Positions 43,446-52,751 of a DNA stretch of 64,000 nucleotides are shown here, piece after piece. Numbering within the stretch: the stretch's first letter is position 1; every line of letters starts with the position of its first letter. Source of the DNA: CAZMZW01 sp963802275 (GTDB lineage: Bacteria; Chloroflexota; Anaerolineae; Anaerolineales; Anaerolineaceae); assembly GCA_963802275.1 (NCBI GenBank), contig CAWDIB010000003.1:1-64000 (forward strand), written 5' to 3'. The notes under the pieces are model-generated. The model saw only the letters and a program-made list of their open reading frames with translations. It was not told the DNA's origin and made no database searches. Made by a program: the position numbers and the translations under genes.

Positions 43446-44633
43446 TTAACCCTTATTCCCGCCGGCGGATTTCAATCGAGCCAGGGAATCCTTGAGCGCG
43501 CTCAAAAATCTGGCTGCATACATCCCGTCCATCACACGATGGTCTGCGCTCAGGGTGAAATTGGCAGAATGTTCAATAGCCGCATTCCGGGTACCGGATT
43601 TGGAAGAATTTTCAAACGTTCTGCCGACAGCCAGGATGGCGCTCTGAGGGGGATTGATGATGGCCGTGAACTGATCCACACCCAACATGCCCAGATTGGA
43701 CAAAGTGAAGGTGCCGCCGGATAAATCCTCTTCTGCAAAGGCATTTTCAGCAGCTTTTTGCCTGAAAGCATTCAGCTCGGAGGAGATGATGCCGATGCTC
43801 TTCTTGTCCGCATCCCGCAGGACAGGTGCAAACAAGCCCTTGTCCGTACCAATGGCAACATTGATGTTTACCTGCTGAAAAACCTTGATCCTTTCGTTTT
43901 CGAAGGATGCGTTACAAAGGGGAAAATCAACCAGCAGCTTGCCCAGGATAGACACCAACAGGGCGGTAAAGGTGGGGGATTGACTTTTGCCTTTCTCATC
44001 TTCCAAGCTAAGACTTTCTTTCATGCGCATCAAACTTGAGACTTCGACATTCATGCTGACCGAGAATTGGGGAATATTCCTGACGCTCTCGATCATTCGC
44101 AGGCTGGTCGTTCTTTGAACAGGGGTTAGTTCGACCCATTTGAAACTGGTATCAGCTTGAGAAGTGGAAGAAAAGGCAAGGACATCCTCTTCGCGGATGG
44201 TGCCCCCTTCACCGCTGCCAACCACACTTGCCAGGTCAATACCTTTCTCCTTTGCCAGGCGCCTGGCAACTGGAGTAGCTCGAATGTTTTCAGTTTGAAG
44301 TATTTTTTGTGACACTGCAGCTTGCCCCGCAGTTGTTTTGGGTGTGTCAGCTGAGGTGCTCATCGGTGGAAGGGATGGGATGGATTCACCCTCCTCGGCT
44401 ATGAAGGCGATGGTTTCACCTACTTTCACTTCAACGCCTTCTTCCGCTCCCGCGCGAATGCCTTTCAAGAACCCATCCCCTGGTGCTTCCACTTCCGTGA
44501 CGGCTTTCTCAGTTTCCACTTCGAGAATGACCTGGCCTTTGGTGACGCGCGTCCCTTCAGGCACCAGCCAGCGCACGATCCTGGCGGTATCCATGTGTTC
44601 GGTCATTTTGTGTATGTAGAATTCAACTGCCAT
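43446..44633 (-). CDS. Dihydrolipoamide acyltransferase (E2) of a 2-oxo-acid/acetoin dehydrogenase-like complex
   Basis: The protein is 395 aa. An N-terminal lipoyl domain carries the lipoylated K43 (ETEKAVTEVEAP). A linker is followed by an E1/E3-binding domain (TPVARRLAKEKGIDLASVVGSGEGG). The catalytic domain ends with the active-site motif DHRVMDG (H365). It transfers the acyl group to CoA. It lies downstream of E1alpha and E1beta. No E3 gene is in the window, so a general dihydrolipoamide dehydrogenase must serve. Confidence 0.9.
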   Translation of the reverse strand: MAVEFYIHKMTEHMDTARIVRWLVPEGTRVTKGQVILEVETEKAVTEVEAPGDGFLKGIRAGAEEGVEVKVGETIAFIAEEGESIPSLPPMSTSADTPKTTAGQAAVSQKILQTENIRATPVARRLAKEKGIDLASVVGSGEGGTIREEDVLAFSSTSQADTSFKWVELTPVQRTTSLRMIESVRNIPQFSVSMNVEVSSLMRMKESLSLEDEKGKSQSPTFTALLVSILGKLLVDFPLCNASFENERIKVFQQVNINVAIGTDKGLFAPVLRDADKKSIGIISSELNAFRQKAAENAFAEEDLSGGTFTLSNLGMLGVDQFTAIINPPQSAILAVGRTFENSSKSGTRNAAIEHSANFTLSADHRVMDGMYAARFLSALKDSLARLKSAGGNKG

Positions 44634-44654
44634 ATGCCATCCGAATCATAAAGA

Positions 44655-45731
44655 TCAGTACTTTTTCACTGCACGTATTGCTTCCATAATGTCATTGGTT
44701 TCCGGCCACACGCCCTTTTCAATGCTGCCGGCAAACGGAATGGGGGAATGGCGGCCGGTCACCCGCTTGATGGGTGCCTGCAGATATTCAAAAGCATTTT
44801 CCATTATCACCATTGCCCACTCGCCGGTCGGTCCGTAAAGCCGGCAGGCTTCAGAAACGAGTACCACCCGGCCAGTTTTACGGGCGGAATCCGCGATGGT
44901 TTTTTCATCCAGGGGAGCGATGGTCTGCACATCGATCACTTCCACGTCAATAGATTCACCCTTCAGAATCTGGGCAGCTTTCATGGCATTCCAAACCATT
45001 GAGCCGTCTGCGAGGACGGTCACATCTTTACCTTCTCTTTTCTTGTCACAGCGGCCAATGGGCAGGGAATAGTCTTCCTGAGGGACAAGGCCGCGGAAAC
45101 TGTAAAGGAATTTATGCTCCAGGAAAATGACCGGGTTCTCGTCCCGGATGGCGGATTTAAGCAGTCCTTTGGCATCATAAGGAGTGGAAGGGAACACAAC
45201 CTTTAATCCCGGGATGTGGGCATACAGCACTTCCAAACTTTGCGAATGCTGGGCAGCAATGCTTTTGCCGGCACCACCCCCCTGCGGCATGCGCAGCACC
45301 CAGGAAACCTTACCTTGTCCGCCGGTCATGAAGCGTAATTTGGCCGCCTGGTTGCAAATCTGGTCCATGGCCAGGAAGGAAAAATCAACGAACATGATCT
45401 CGATCACCGGCTTCATGCCCACCAGGGACGCGCCGGTGGCCACACCCACGATTGAATTCTCGGAGATGGGCGTATTGATCACCCGGTTTGCTCCGAACTG
45501 ATCGAACAGGGTACGGGTAACACCGAAAGCGCCGCCGTGTTTGCCGATATCTTCACCGATCAGGATGACCGCATCATCTCGCAGCATCTCTTCGCGCAGG
45601 GCTTCGCGAATGGCTTCCTGGTAGCTCAGTTCGACACTGGCGGTTCCAGCAGGCACCTGGTTGATCAAATTGGAAAAATCTTCCTTTATGGTGCTGCCGA
45701 GTGAAACTGGGTCCTTGTTGTCTGCTGTCAT
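44655..45731 (-). CDS. E1 beta subunit, 2-oxo-acid/acetoin dehydrogenase-like
   Basis: The protein is 358 aa, about 30 longer than usual because of an N-terminal extension. Motifs are LSYQEAIREALREEMLRDD, LIGEDIGKHGGAFGVTRTL, NTPISENSIVGVATGASL (catalytic Glu), AQHSQSLEVLYAHIPGLKVVFPSTPYDAKGLL and LVSEACRLYGP. Pairs with E1alpha to form the TPP-dependent decarboxylating component. It starts 3 nt after the E1alpha stop. Confidence 0.92.
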   Translation of the reverse strand: MTADNKDPVSLGSTIKEDFSNLINQVPAGTASVELSYQEAIREALREEMLRDDAVILIGEDIGKHGGAFGVTRTLFDQFGANRVINTPISENSIVGVATGASLVGMKPVIEIMFVDFSFLAMDQICNQAAKLRFMTGGQGKVSWVLRMPQGGGAGKSIAAQHSQSLEVLYAHIPGLKVVFPSTPYDAKGLLKSAIRDENPVIFLEHKFLYSFRGLVPQEDYSLPIGRCDKKREGKDVTVLADGSMVWNAMKAAQILKGESIDVEVIDVQTIAPLDEKTIADSARKTGRVVLVSEACRLYGPTGEWAMVIMENAFEYLQAPIKRVTGRHSPIPFAGSIEKGVWPETNDIMEAIRAVKKY

Positions 45732-45734
45732 TGG

Positions 45735-46721
45735 TTATCCAAGTCGTTTTGCATAAATGTACTCTTCTGCGGTGGCAGGGTCGGGTTCTGGGCTGTCCTT
45801 GGCAAACTGGATGGCATCCTGTATGCGCTGCTCTTCCTCTTCATCTATTTTCTTCAATTCGTCTTCTTCAGCGATCGAATTTACTTTCAGGTAATTCGTG
45901 AACTGCCCGATCGGTTCCTGTTTCCAGAACTCCTCCACCTCGGCTCGGGTGCGGTACACTTCCGGTTCCCCCGAGTAATGACCATCCAGGCGGTAGGATT
46001 CAGTCACCAGCAGGGTGGGGCCCCCTCCATCCCGGGCACGTTCCACGGCTTCGTGTGCAGCCTGGTACACTTCCAGTACATCAAAACCGTCCACTTTCAT
46101 TCCCGGGATGCCATACCCCGCTGCTCGGACTTGGAGGTCCTGGATGGAGCAAGATTCGGATACATTAGTGGAGACACCGTAATGGTTGTTTTCAAGCACA
46201 AACAAGACAGGTAATTTCCATAAGGCTGCCATGTTCAAACTTTCATGAAAATTACCGGTATTACAGCCGGCATCGCCGGTGAAGGTGACCGACACGTTTT
46301 TTTCCTGGCGCAGTTTGAAACCCAGGGCAGCCCCAACCGCAATGGGAATCCCTGAACCCACAATGGCCAGTGCCCCCAGGCTGCCGGTCTCAAATGCGGC
46401 AATATGCATGGAACCGCCCCTGCCTTTGCAGTAGCCGGTTTCCTTGCCTAAAATCTCCGCCATCATTTTTGCCACATCCGCGCCCTTGGCAATATTGTGG
46501 CCATGGCTGCGATGGGTGCCGGCGATCAGGTCATTGGTCTTAAGGGCCATACAGACCCCCACTCCCGAGGCTTCCATACCGATGTAAGTGTGCACTGTGC
46601 CCTTGATTTGACCGCGCCGGAAAAGATCGCTGGCTGCCAGCTCGAATTTGCGGATGCGCACCATGAGGCGGTACATTTTCAATAGGATTTTTTTGTCCAA
46701 TTTCAAGTGGTCATACCTCAT
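45735..46721 (-). CDS. E1 alpha subunit, 2-oxo-acid/acetoin dehydrogenase-like
   Basis: The protein is 328 aa. KGTVHTYIGMEASGVGVCMAL, AGTHRSHGHNIAKGAD, GYCKGRGGSMH and the TPP-binding motif FTGDAGCNTGNFHESLNMAALWKLPVLFVLENN place it with AcoA-like E1alpha. The GDG of the TPP motif is GDA here, as in some AcoA relatives. The ATG at 46721 lies inside the shared operator; a TTG at 46706 with GAGG 8 nt upstream gives LKLDKKILLKMYRLM, a more typical N-terminus, and may be the real start. The substrate is open: acetoin, pyruvate or another 2-oxo acid from the sugar pathway. Confidence 0.9.
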   Translation of the reverse strand: MRYDHLKLDKKILLKMYRLMVRIRKFELAASDLFRRGQIKGTVHTYIGMEASGVGVCMALKTNDLIAGTHRSHGHNIAKGADVAKMMAEILGKETGYCKGRGGSMHIAAFETGSLGALAIVGSGIPIAVGAALGFKLRQEKNVSVTFTGDAGCNTGNFHESLNMAALWKLPVLFVLENNHYGVSTNVSESCSIQDLQVRAAGYGIPGMKVDGFDVLEVYQAAHEAVERARDGGGPTLLVTESYRLDGHYSGEPEVYRTRAEVEEFWKQEPIGQFTNYLKVNSIAEEDELKKIDEEEEQRIQDAIQFAKDSPEPDPATAEEYIYAKRLG

Positions 46722-46756
46722 ATCTCAATGTTATCATTTTTTCCATCAATAGTCAA
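46709..46756 (-). promoter_or_regulatory. Promoter with shared operator, E1alpha operon
   Basis: On the minus strand TTGACT (46756-46751) and TAACAT (46733-46728) are 17 bp apart. GGTCATACCTCATATC (46709-46724, plus-strand reading) lies 3 bp downstream of the -10 box, over the transcription start. The same 16-mer type occurs at 54876 and 55023. Confidence 0.8.
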
Positions 46757-46850
46757 ATTTTTGGATTCTTGATCTTTATGCTGGGTTTACGGTTTGCCAT
46801 TTGTTTGTTTTCTATTAAATTGAACTCCATTGAGGGTGATTAGAAACAAA

Positions 46851-48797
46851 TTATTTAGATGTGATAAGCCTCCCAACTGCGTAGGGGTGTAGATGCAACT
46901 GAACTGTTTTTCCCAAAATGCGACTTTCAAAACTTTCTGACCGGAATTTGAAAGGGTCGGTCATGGCTGTCACCGCATTTCTCTCATCCATTATGCGTAC
47001 AACCGATTGATCCCCCAGTTCATCTATCTGCACGGTTTCAGGATTGTTGGTCAGGTTGGCAATCAGCAGCATTGTTCTATCTCTTTCCCTGATGCCAAAG
47101 CATGCTATGGTCATCGGGTCGGAGGATTTCGTTTCAATGACCTGGCCATTTCGAAATTCACCCAGGTCTGCAAAGACATGATAAACAGGAAAAACACTAC
47201 CAGGGAGCGAATGGAATTTGTCCGGCAGCGGGCAGCCGTCTTCTTCCTCAATTACCCCGTGCCAACCAACTGTTTCATAATAGGTAAGGCTCTCTACCGG
47301 AGAACGCAAAAGATAATGAAGCGAGCCAATCGTCCAGCCAGCCGCAAAAAGCGACATCTGTCTGGGGTCAACGCTTGATGGTAACTCATCCGCTTTGCCG
47401 TTGGTATCCTTGCTGATTGCCACCGGATTGAAGCGTTGCTTGAGGGTGATCGGACTGATGATGACCGGCTTTTGGCTGCTGATGTGACTGGCGCTTTCCA
47501 CGGTCATCGGTTGTGCTTCCAGGTTCTCAATCAGGGACAGGTTGTCTGCGCTGTGGACCTGGGGATTCAGCGAGTACGAGACAAAATCCAGCAATTCAAA
47601 AGGCATCGGCTGGCTGTTCAGTTCATAAAAGTCGGCATCTGAGCCGCCCCCTATCGGTACAGCGATTTCTTTACCTGCTGCCTTTCTAAAATTGGAAATG
47701 TCCGTGCTAGTCGAAATGTATTTACCCTCCTCAAAGATCAACCAGCGCTTAACCGGACAGCCAAGCTGTCTGGTCAATTTCAGTGCTGTGGCAGTGTCCT
47801 GTTCAGTGTCCTGAAGGTAAAGGGCGATCTCGAGCGGCAGCCCTGTAATTAAAGTCTTCTCAAGCTCATACTGGATAGTTTCTTCACTTCTATCAGGTGA
47901 AAAATGCAACGCCAGGCGCAAATGTGAGAGATTCAGTTGCTTGAGCAGGCGGATTTGTTTTTCAGTATAGGGCGGTCTTCCAGTTGGAGTGCTGAGGCCG
48001 ATCCCAGGTAACGCTTTACTTTTCTCTTGATTCAATGTAACGATGATGTTCTCTTTGCCTGGCTGAGGTGCGGCGACGTGAACAATGGTTCTGTCTGCCA
48101 ACAATTCCAGAGTGATTTTCTGTGAAATTTCACAACCAGCTTTGACCAACCGCGGGCATTCAAACCTTAGGGGTGTGCAAAAAGTTTTATAAGAAGCATC
48201 ACTCCAGTTGCGCTGATCTTCCATTTCGAATAGATCACCAATGAATTGAAGCCGGACCTTGACACCCGGGCTGACCTCGTACTCCATGGCTTGCATATCC
48301 ACAAATGGCTCTATTTGCGCCGGGGCGATGAAACTGGGGAAAACACCTGTGTGTTCCTGTCCATTTTTATCCGTAACCTTGCAAGTCTTTTTCATGCAGG
48401 TGGCCAATGGATGCAGGATGCAAAAGCCGATCCGGCTGGTGAGAAAATCACTGCGCGCTTTCCCATTAAATGAAAATTCAATCTGGCCGCTTGAATTGCC
48501 GCGAATGCGTCCTTCCCAAAAGAAGTCAATCTCATTCTGAATGCTTTCCACCTGGAAAACAATATTGAAAGACGATTCATCCTGATCAAGGGTGAGAGAG
48601 GTGATCCGATTTGGAACCGTGCCCCAGTTTTGGTCACGCACCCTTGAATAGAACCTTTGCACGACTTCAAATTCACGGTAGAAAATCTTGCTGATCTCTC
48701 CGTCCTGATAAACCAGGGATAACGGACCCGCTCTCAACCTGACCGGTTCCTGCGGCAGATCCGCCTTGCCCACGTAAAGGATGTTTGGTGTGAGCAT
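46851..48797 (-). CDS. apnL: D-apionate lactonase-like protein
   Basis: The protein is 648 aa, cytoplasmic. The N-terminal half has RAGPLSLVYQDGEISKIFY, VVQRFYSRVRDQNWGTVPNRI, GFCILHPLATC, FPSFIAPAQIEPFVDMQAM and GDLFEMEDQRNWSDASYKTFCTPL. I recognise this block as characteristic of ApnL, which hydrolyses D-apionolactone to D-apionate. The C-terminal half (about 270-560) is TIM-barrel-like (HLRLALHFSPDRSEETIQYELEK, WLIFEEGK, PVIISPITLKQRFNP) with a final beta domain. It follows the split transketolase in the operon. The dehydrogenase that would make the lactone is at 50689. The assignment is from recalled family motifs, so it needs a database check. Confidence 0.75.
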   Translation of the reverse strand: MLTPNILYVGKADLPQEPVRLRAGPLSLVYQDGEISKIFYREFEVVQRFYSRVRDQNWGTVPNRITSLTLDQDESSFNIVFQVESIQNEIDFFWEGRIRGNSSGQIEFSFNGKARSDFLTSRIGFCILHPLATCMKKTCKVTDKNGQEHTGVFPSFIAPAQIEPFVDMQAMEYEVSPGVKVRLQFIGDLFEMEDQRNWSDASYKTFCTPLRFECPRLVKAGCEISQKITLELLADRTIVHVAAPQPGKENIIVTLNQEKSKALPGIGLSTPTGRPPYTEKQIRLLKQLNLSHLRLALHFSPDRSEETIQYELEKTLITGLPLEIALYLQDTEQDTATALKLTRQLGCPVKRWLIFEEGKYISTSTDISNFRKAAGKEIAVPIGGGSDADFYELNSQPMPFELLDFVSYSLNPQVHSADNLSLIENLEAQPMTVESASHISSQKPVIISPITLKQRFNPVAISKDTNGKADELPSSVDPRQMSLFAAGWTIGSLHYLLRSPVESLTYYETVGWHGVIEEEDGCPLPDKFHSLPGSVFPVYHVFADLGEFRNGQVIETKSSDPMTIACFGIRERDRTMLLIANLTNNPETVQIDELGDQSVVRIMDERNAVTAMTDPFKFRSESFESRILGKTVQLHLHPYAVGRLITSK

Positions 48798-48820
48798 GCG
48801 ATTAATTGTTTAATGGATCT

Positions 48821-49759
48821 TTATTTTTGTTTTACCACATCCGTGGCAGCATCCACGATGTCCTTCACTGCCAGCCCATAGGAATCAAGCAGCTCATCAT
48901 AGCCGCCGGTTTCTGTAAAGCGGTCGTGGATGCCCACCCTGCGCAAAGGTACCGGGCAGGCAGTGGAAAGCGTCTCCGCCACCGCACCGCCCAGCCCGCC
49001 GATGATGGAGTGCTCCTCTGCGGTGACCACGGCGCCGGTGGCTTTAGCACAAGCCAGGATCGCTTCTTCATCAAGCGGTTTGATGGTATGCACCTCAACC
49101 ACTTGCGCGCTAATGCCTTTTTTCTCAAGCAATTCGGCAGCTTCCAGTGATTTGCTGACCATGATCCCGCAGCAAAGGATGGTCACATCCTTGCCTTCGC
49201 GTAAGGGAACGGCTTTTCCAATCATTGGGGAATACTCCTCTCCAAACAGGCGCGGCACCTCGTTGCGGTTTAACCGAAAATAGACTGGTCCTTGCCAGAC
49301 CGCCACCTGCGGCAGGAGCCGTGCCACGGCGGTGGTATCGGCAGGCACCACAATGGTCATGCCGGGCAGGCTGCGCATGATGGCCATATCGGTGATAGCA
49401 TGATGGGTCGGCCCGTCAAAAGAATCTGACAGGCCGGCATAAGCCGCCATCAGTTTCACATTGGCATGCCCGTAGCACAGGTGCGTGCGCACCATTTCCA
49501 GCGCGCGCGTGGCAAACAGAAAAGCAAAGGTGTTGGCGAAGGGGATCTTCCCACTGTAAGCTAGCCCGGCGGCCACATCCACCAGGCATTGTTCGGCAAT
49601 GCCCACATTAATGAAGCGCTCCGGGAAATTTGAGGCAAACATGTAACTGAAGTCCGAGTTGCTCACATCTGCACTGAGGGCGAAGACATCCGGGTTCTGA
49701 CGTCCCAGCTCAACCAGCGCCTCCCCGTAGGCTTTGCGCATGGATATCATTTCTTTCAT
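48821..49759 (-). CDS. Split transketolase, C-terminal subunit (set 1)
   Basis: The protein is 312 aa. It begins RKAYGEALVELGRQNPDVFALSADVSNSD; FINVGIAEQCLVDVAAGLA carries the catalytic Glu, followed by LMAAYAGLSDSFDGPTHHAITDMAIMRSLPGM and VTAEEHSIIGGLGGAVAE. It is the pyrimidine-binding plus C-terminal half of a transketolase. The start overlaps the N-terminal subunit by 4 nt (ATGA). In some apiose pathways a two-subunit transketolase (AptA/AptB) acts on apulose-4-phosphate, which this pair could resemble. Confidence 0.9.
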   Translation of the reverse strand: MKEMISMRKAYGEALVELGRQNPDVFALSADVSNSDFSYMFASNFPERFINVGIAEQCLVDVAAGLAYSGKIPFANTFAFLFATRALEMVRTHLCYGHANVKLMAAYAGLSDSFDGPTHHAITDMAIMRSLPGMTIVVPADTTAVARLLPQVAVWQGPVYFRLNRNEVPRLFGEEYSPMIGKAVPLREGKDVTILCCGIMVSKSLEAAELLEKKGISAQVVEVHTIKPLDEEAILACAKATGAVVTAEEHSIIGGLGGAVAETLSTACPVPLRRVGIHDRFTETGGYDELLDSYGLAVKDIVDAATDVVKQK

Positions 49760-50637
49760 GGTTTCAATCCCTCCTCAAGTTCGGCAAGTGCTGTCTTGAA
49801 CTGCTCCTCATTGGGCGAGGTGCCGTGCCAGCGGTGGTCATATTCCATGAAACCAACCCCTTTGCCCTTGGTGGTGCGCGCGATGATGATGCTTGGGCGA
49901 GCATGCACCTCGTCGGCTTCGTCCAGCGCATTGAGGACCTCGCCGACATTGTGGCCGTGAATCTCGCGCGTATGCCATCCGAATGACTTCCACTTGTCAG
50001 CGATCGGCTCGGTCGGCATCACGTCCGCTGTGGCGCCGGTTTGCTGGATGCCGTTGTAATCCAGGATGACGGTCAGGTTGCCCAGGTGGTATTTGGAGGC
50101 CAGCATGGCTCCCTCCCAAATGACCCCGGCATCGATCTCTCCATCCCCCAGCACTACGTATACTTTGGCTGTGGATGCCCGTGCGGATGGGGCACTTTGG
50201 GCGGAGGGTTTGACGCTGTTCATCTTGAGCGCAAAGGCCATGCCAGCCCCCACTGCGATGCCATGCCCCAGCGGGCCGGCCGGCACCTCGATGCCCGGCA
50301 GTTTGGCCGGGTCGGGATGGCCCTGCAGGCGGCTGTTGAATTTACGAAAGGTCATCAATTCACTTTTGGGAAAATAACCGCGGTGGGCCATGCCGGCATA
50401 CAGTACGGCGCAGGCATGCCCCTTGGAAAAGACCAGCCGGTCACGTTCCGGCCAATGGGGTTCCTGCGGATCGAGCTTCATATGGTGGAAGAGCAGGGCT
50501 GCCACCATTTCAGCGGCTGAAAACGCCCCGCCGATATGGCCGGACTGCGCATTAAAGACCATCTTGAGCGTCTCAATACGTAGCTGCTGGGCGGTTTTTG
50601 AGATTTCCTCGATCAGGCCTGGTGAGTGGTTATGCAT
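49756..50637 (-). CDS. Split transketolase, N-terminal TPP-binding subunit (set 1)
   Basis: The protein is 293 aa. SGHIGGAFSAAEMVAALLFHHM, FSKGHACAVLYAGMAHRGYF, GPLGHGIAVGAGMAFALKM and the Mg-TPP motif GDGEIDAGVIWEGAMLASKYHLGNLTVILDYNG are all intact. A small insertion, rich in Ser and Ala (SAQSAPSARASTAK), precedes the TPP motif. It is translationally coupled to the C-terminal subunit. Confidence 0.92.
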   Translation of the reverse strand: MHNHSPGLIEEISKTAQQLRIETLKMVFNAQSGHIGGAFSAAEMVAALLFHHMKLDPQEPHWPERDRLVFSKGHACAVLYAGMAHRGYFPKSELMTFRKFNSRLQGHPDPAKLPGIEVPAGPLGHGIAVGAGMAFALKMNSVKPSAQSAPSARASTAKVYVVLGDGEIDAGVIWEGAMLASKYHLGNLTVILDYNGIQQTGATADVMPTEPIADKWKSFGWHTREIHGHNVGEVLNALDEADEVHARPSIIIARTTKGKGVGFMEYDHRWHGTSPNEEQFKTALAELEEGLKP

Positions 50638-50688
50638 TGATGCTCCATTTCTTTTCCGCAGATTAAACCTATGATTTTCTCAGATGGA

Positions 50689-51711
50689 TCATTCGATATT
50701 GATGACCTGGTTTTTCTTTGCTGATTCGTACGACTTGAAAATCAGGTTCATGGTTTTCAAATTATCCTCACCCGATGTTTCCGCCGGCTTGCCGGTCTTG
50801 ATGTAATTCAACAGATCGGCATTACAGGCGGCAATGCTGGCGTGCCAGTGGGGCTGGTCGGACCGGATCCAGGAGTAACCGGGCGGGTCGATGCGCTTGG
50901 ACACTGTGCCATCATCAGTGTTCACTTTGATCCAGTAATCCGGCGTCAACTCAATGGAACCCTTGGTGCCTTCAATAAAGAAGAGAACATCGGGGAAATG
51001 ATTCCAGGAGGTACGCGTGGCGTTGCTGGTTTCGACCGTGCAAATGACTTCTCCCATCCTCATCACCACCGTAGCAACATCCTCACCCTTGATATCGTTT
51101 CTGCTGCGCAAATGCTGGCAGTAGACCGATTGGGGTTCGCCGAACAAAAAGCGGGCGGTATCCAGCACGTGCGAGCCGAGATCCATCAGGCTCAATTTAT
51201 CCAATTCCTTGAGAAAGGGCTGCTCGATGTATTCCATGGGTGAATAACCAATCAGGTAGATTCTCCCCCGATATGGGGCGCCAATCCGGCCCTCGTCAAT
51301 GTATTTTTTCACCTCGCGGATGGGTGCCTGCCAGCGCAAATTCTCGTGGATCATAAAAGGAATATTGGCTTTCTTGCATGCGTCCACCATGTGCACGCAG
51401 CTTTCCCAATCGGATGCCATGGGTTTCTGGCAAATCACCGGCACTTTGTACTTGGCCGCCAGGTCAACCATTTCCTTATGGGCATCATTGCCGACGATGA
51501 TGTCAACAAAATCCAATTTTTGTTCCTGGAACAATTTTTCCGCATCATCATAAACATGCGGCACGTTGTACTGCTTGGCAATTTTCTCGGCTTTGGATTT
51601 GGTGCGGTTATAAACCGCCACCAGGTTCACCCCGCCGATCTCATACCAGCCTGGAATCTGAAAGGTTGACCACCAGCCCGTACCCAACACTGCAAAATTT
51701 AAATTTGCCAT
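50689..51711 (-). CDS. Gfo/Idh/MocA oxidoreductase, probable D-apiose dehydrogenase (ApsD-like)
   Basis: The protein is 340 aa. The Rossmann fold starts AVLGTGWWSTFQIPGW, with VDIIVGNDAHKEMVDLAAKYKVPVICQKPMA holding the catalytic Lys of the CQKP motif, IHENLRWQAPIREVKKYIDEG, and LMDLGSHVLDTARFLFGEPQSVYCQ. These blocks resemble D-apiose dehydrogenases, which oxidise D-apiose to the lactone hydrolysed by ApnL, encoded three genes downstream. The family has many sugar specificities, so apiose is an inference from context and recall. It lies between the aminotransferase and transketolase genes. Confidence 0.72.
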   Translation of the reverse strand: MANLNFAVLGTGWWSTFQIPGWYEIGGVNLVAVYNRTKSKAEKIAKQYNVPHVYDDAEKLFQEQKLDFVDIIVGNDAHKEMVDLAAKYKVPVICQKPMASDWESCVHMVDACKKANIPFMIHENLRWQAPIREVKKYIDEGRIGAPYRGRIYLIGYSPMEYIEQPFLKELDKLSLMDLGSHVLDTARFLFGEPQSVYCQHLRSRNDIKGEDVATVVMRMGEVICTVETSNATRTSWNHFPDVLFFIEGTKGSIELTPDYWIKVNTDDGTVSKRIDPPGYSWIRSDQPHWHASIAACNADLLNYIKTGKPAETSGEDNLKTMNLIFKSYESAKKNQVINIE

Positions 51712-51809
51712 CTCTACTCCTGATTTAATTGATAAAAAGAACCCACCATCTTGATGCGGTAATTATTCCTCACTCCAATGGCGGGTTCCTGGGTTGCTAG
51801 ATTATTTTC

Positions 51810-52739
51810 TTATTTCCATGCATCAGGAAAAACCTGGGTTCCGTGATGGCCGGAGTGAAGCCACTCGTCGTAAATATCCCGGAACTTCTTGGTATACGGA
51901 CCTGGCTTTCCAGAACCGACAACCCATCCATCGATATTGACCACTGGAGAAACACCAGCCACAGTATTGGTGATCATCACTTCATCCGCGGAGGTGAAAT
52001 CGAAGACCGAATAGAACCCTTCCTCGACTTTTAACCCTTCTTTACGAGCCATGTCCATTACTGAACACCTTGTGATACCGACTAATATCCCACGTGAAGG
52101 AGTGAAGAATTTATCGCCGGAAATGGCCATGATGTTGAATCCCGGGCATTCACAAACAAAGCCATTGTCATCCAGCATTACGGCCTCGTCAAAACCGCAT
52201 TCCCAGGCTTCCAATTTACCCATGACAATATTGATGTAGTTCAGTGTTTTTATTTGTGGTTCCATGGCTGGATGCATGATCCTGCGAATGGAATTCACTT
52301 TAATACGGGCGCCGGTATTTTGTTTTTCCGGTGTCACTTCTGTCTGAACCGGCCGGGCAAAGATGACCACGCTGGGTTCCTTGCATTCACGTGGATTGAT
52401 CACGGGTTGCGGACTGATACCGCGAGTGACAAGAATCTTAATGTAGAAATCTGCCAAAGCATTCTGATGAACACATTTGATGGTTTTTTCGCGCATTTCT
52501 GCTTTTGGCATTTTCAAGTCGATCTTCAATCCCCGCACTGACTTATATAACCGGTCCAGGTGGGCGTCCAGTTCGAAAATGAAGCCATTTCGTCCGGTTA
52601 ATGCATCGAAACACCCATCACCATACATCAAACCATGGTCCAGCACAGAGATTTTTGCCTCACTTTGGGGCAGAAATTCACCGTTCACATAAATGACTGG
52701 TTCCTTTGGGGCGGGGGGCATTAATTTTTTGTCTAACAT
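51810..52739 (-). CDS. Class IV (branched-chain/D-) aminotransferase
   Basis: The protein is 309 aa of fold-type IV: YVNGEFLPQSEAKISVLDHGLMYGDGCFDAL, LDAHLDRLYKSV, the PLP-lysine region PQIKTLNYINIVMGKLEA, DEAVMLDDNGFVCECPGFNIMAI and GITRCSVMDMARKEG. Motifs suggest an IlvE-like or D-amino-acid aminotransferase. Its place between the ABC ATPase and the dehydrogenase genes suggests that an amino group is handled in the pathway, or that it transaminates a 2-oxo acid product. Confidence 0.88.
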   Translation of the reverse strand: MLDKKLMPPAPKEPVIYVNGEFLPQSEAKISVLDHGLMYGDGCFDALTGRNGFIFELDAHLDRLYKSVRGLKIDLKMPKAEMREKTIKCVHQNALADFYIKILVTRGISPQPVINPRECKEPSVVIFARPVQTEVTPEKQNTGARIKVNSIRRIMHPAMEPQIKTLNYINIVMGKLEAWECGFDEAVMLDDNGFVCECPGFNIMAISGDKFFTPSRGILVGITRCSVMDMARKEGLKVEEGFYSVFDFTSADEVMITNTVAGVSPVVNIDGWVVGSGKPGPYTKKFRDIYDEWLHSGHHGTQVFPDAWK

Positions 52740-52751
52740 TTCATATCCTTT

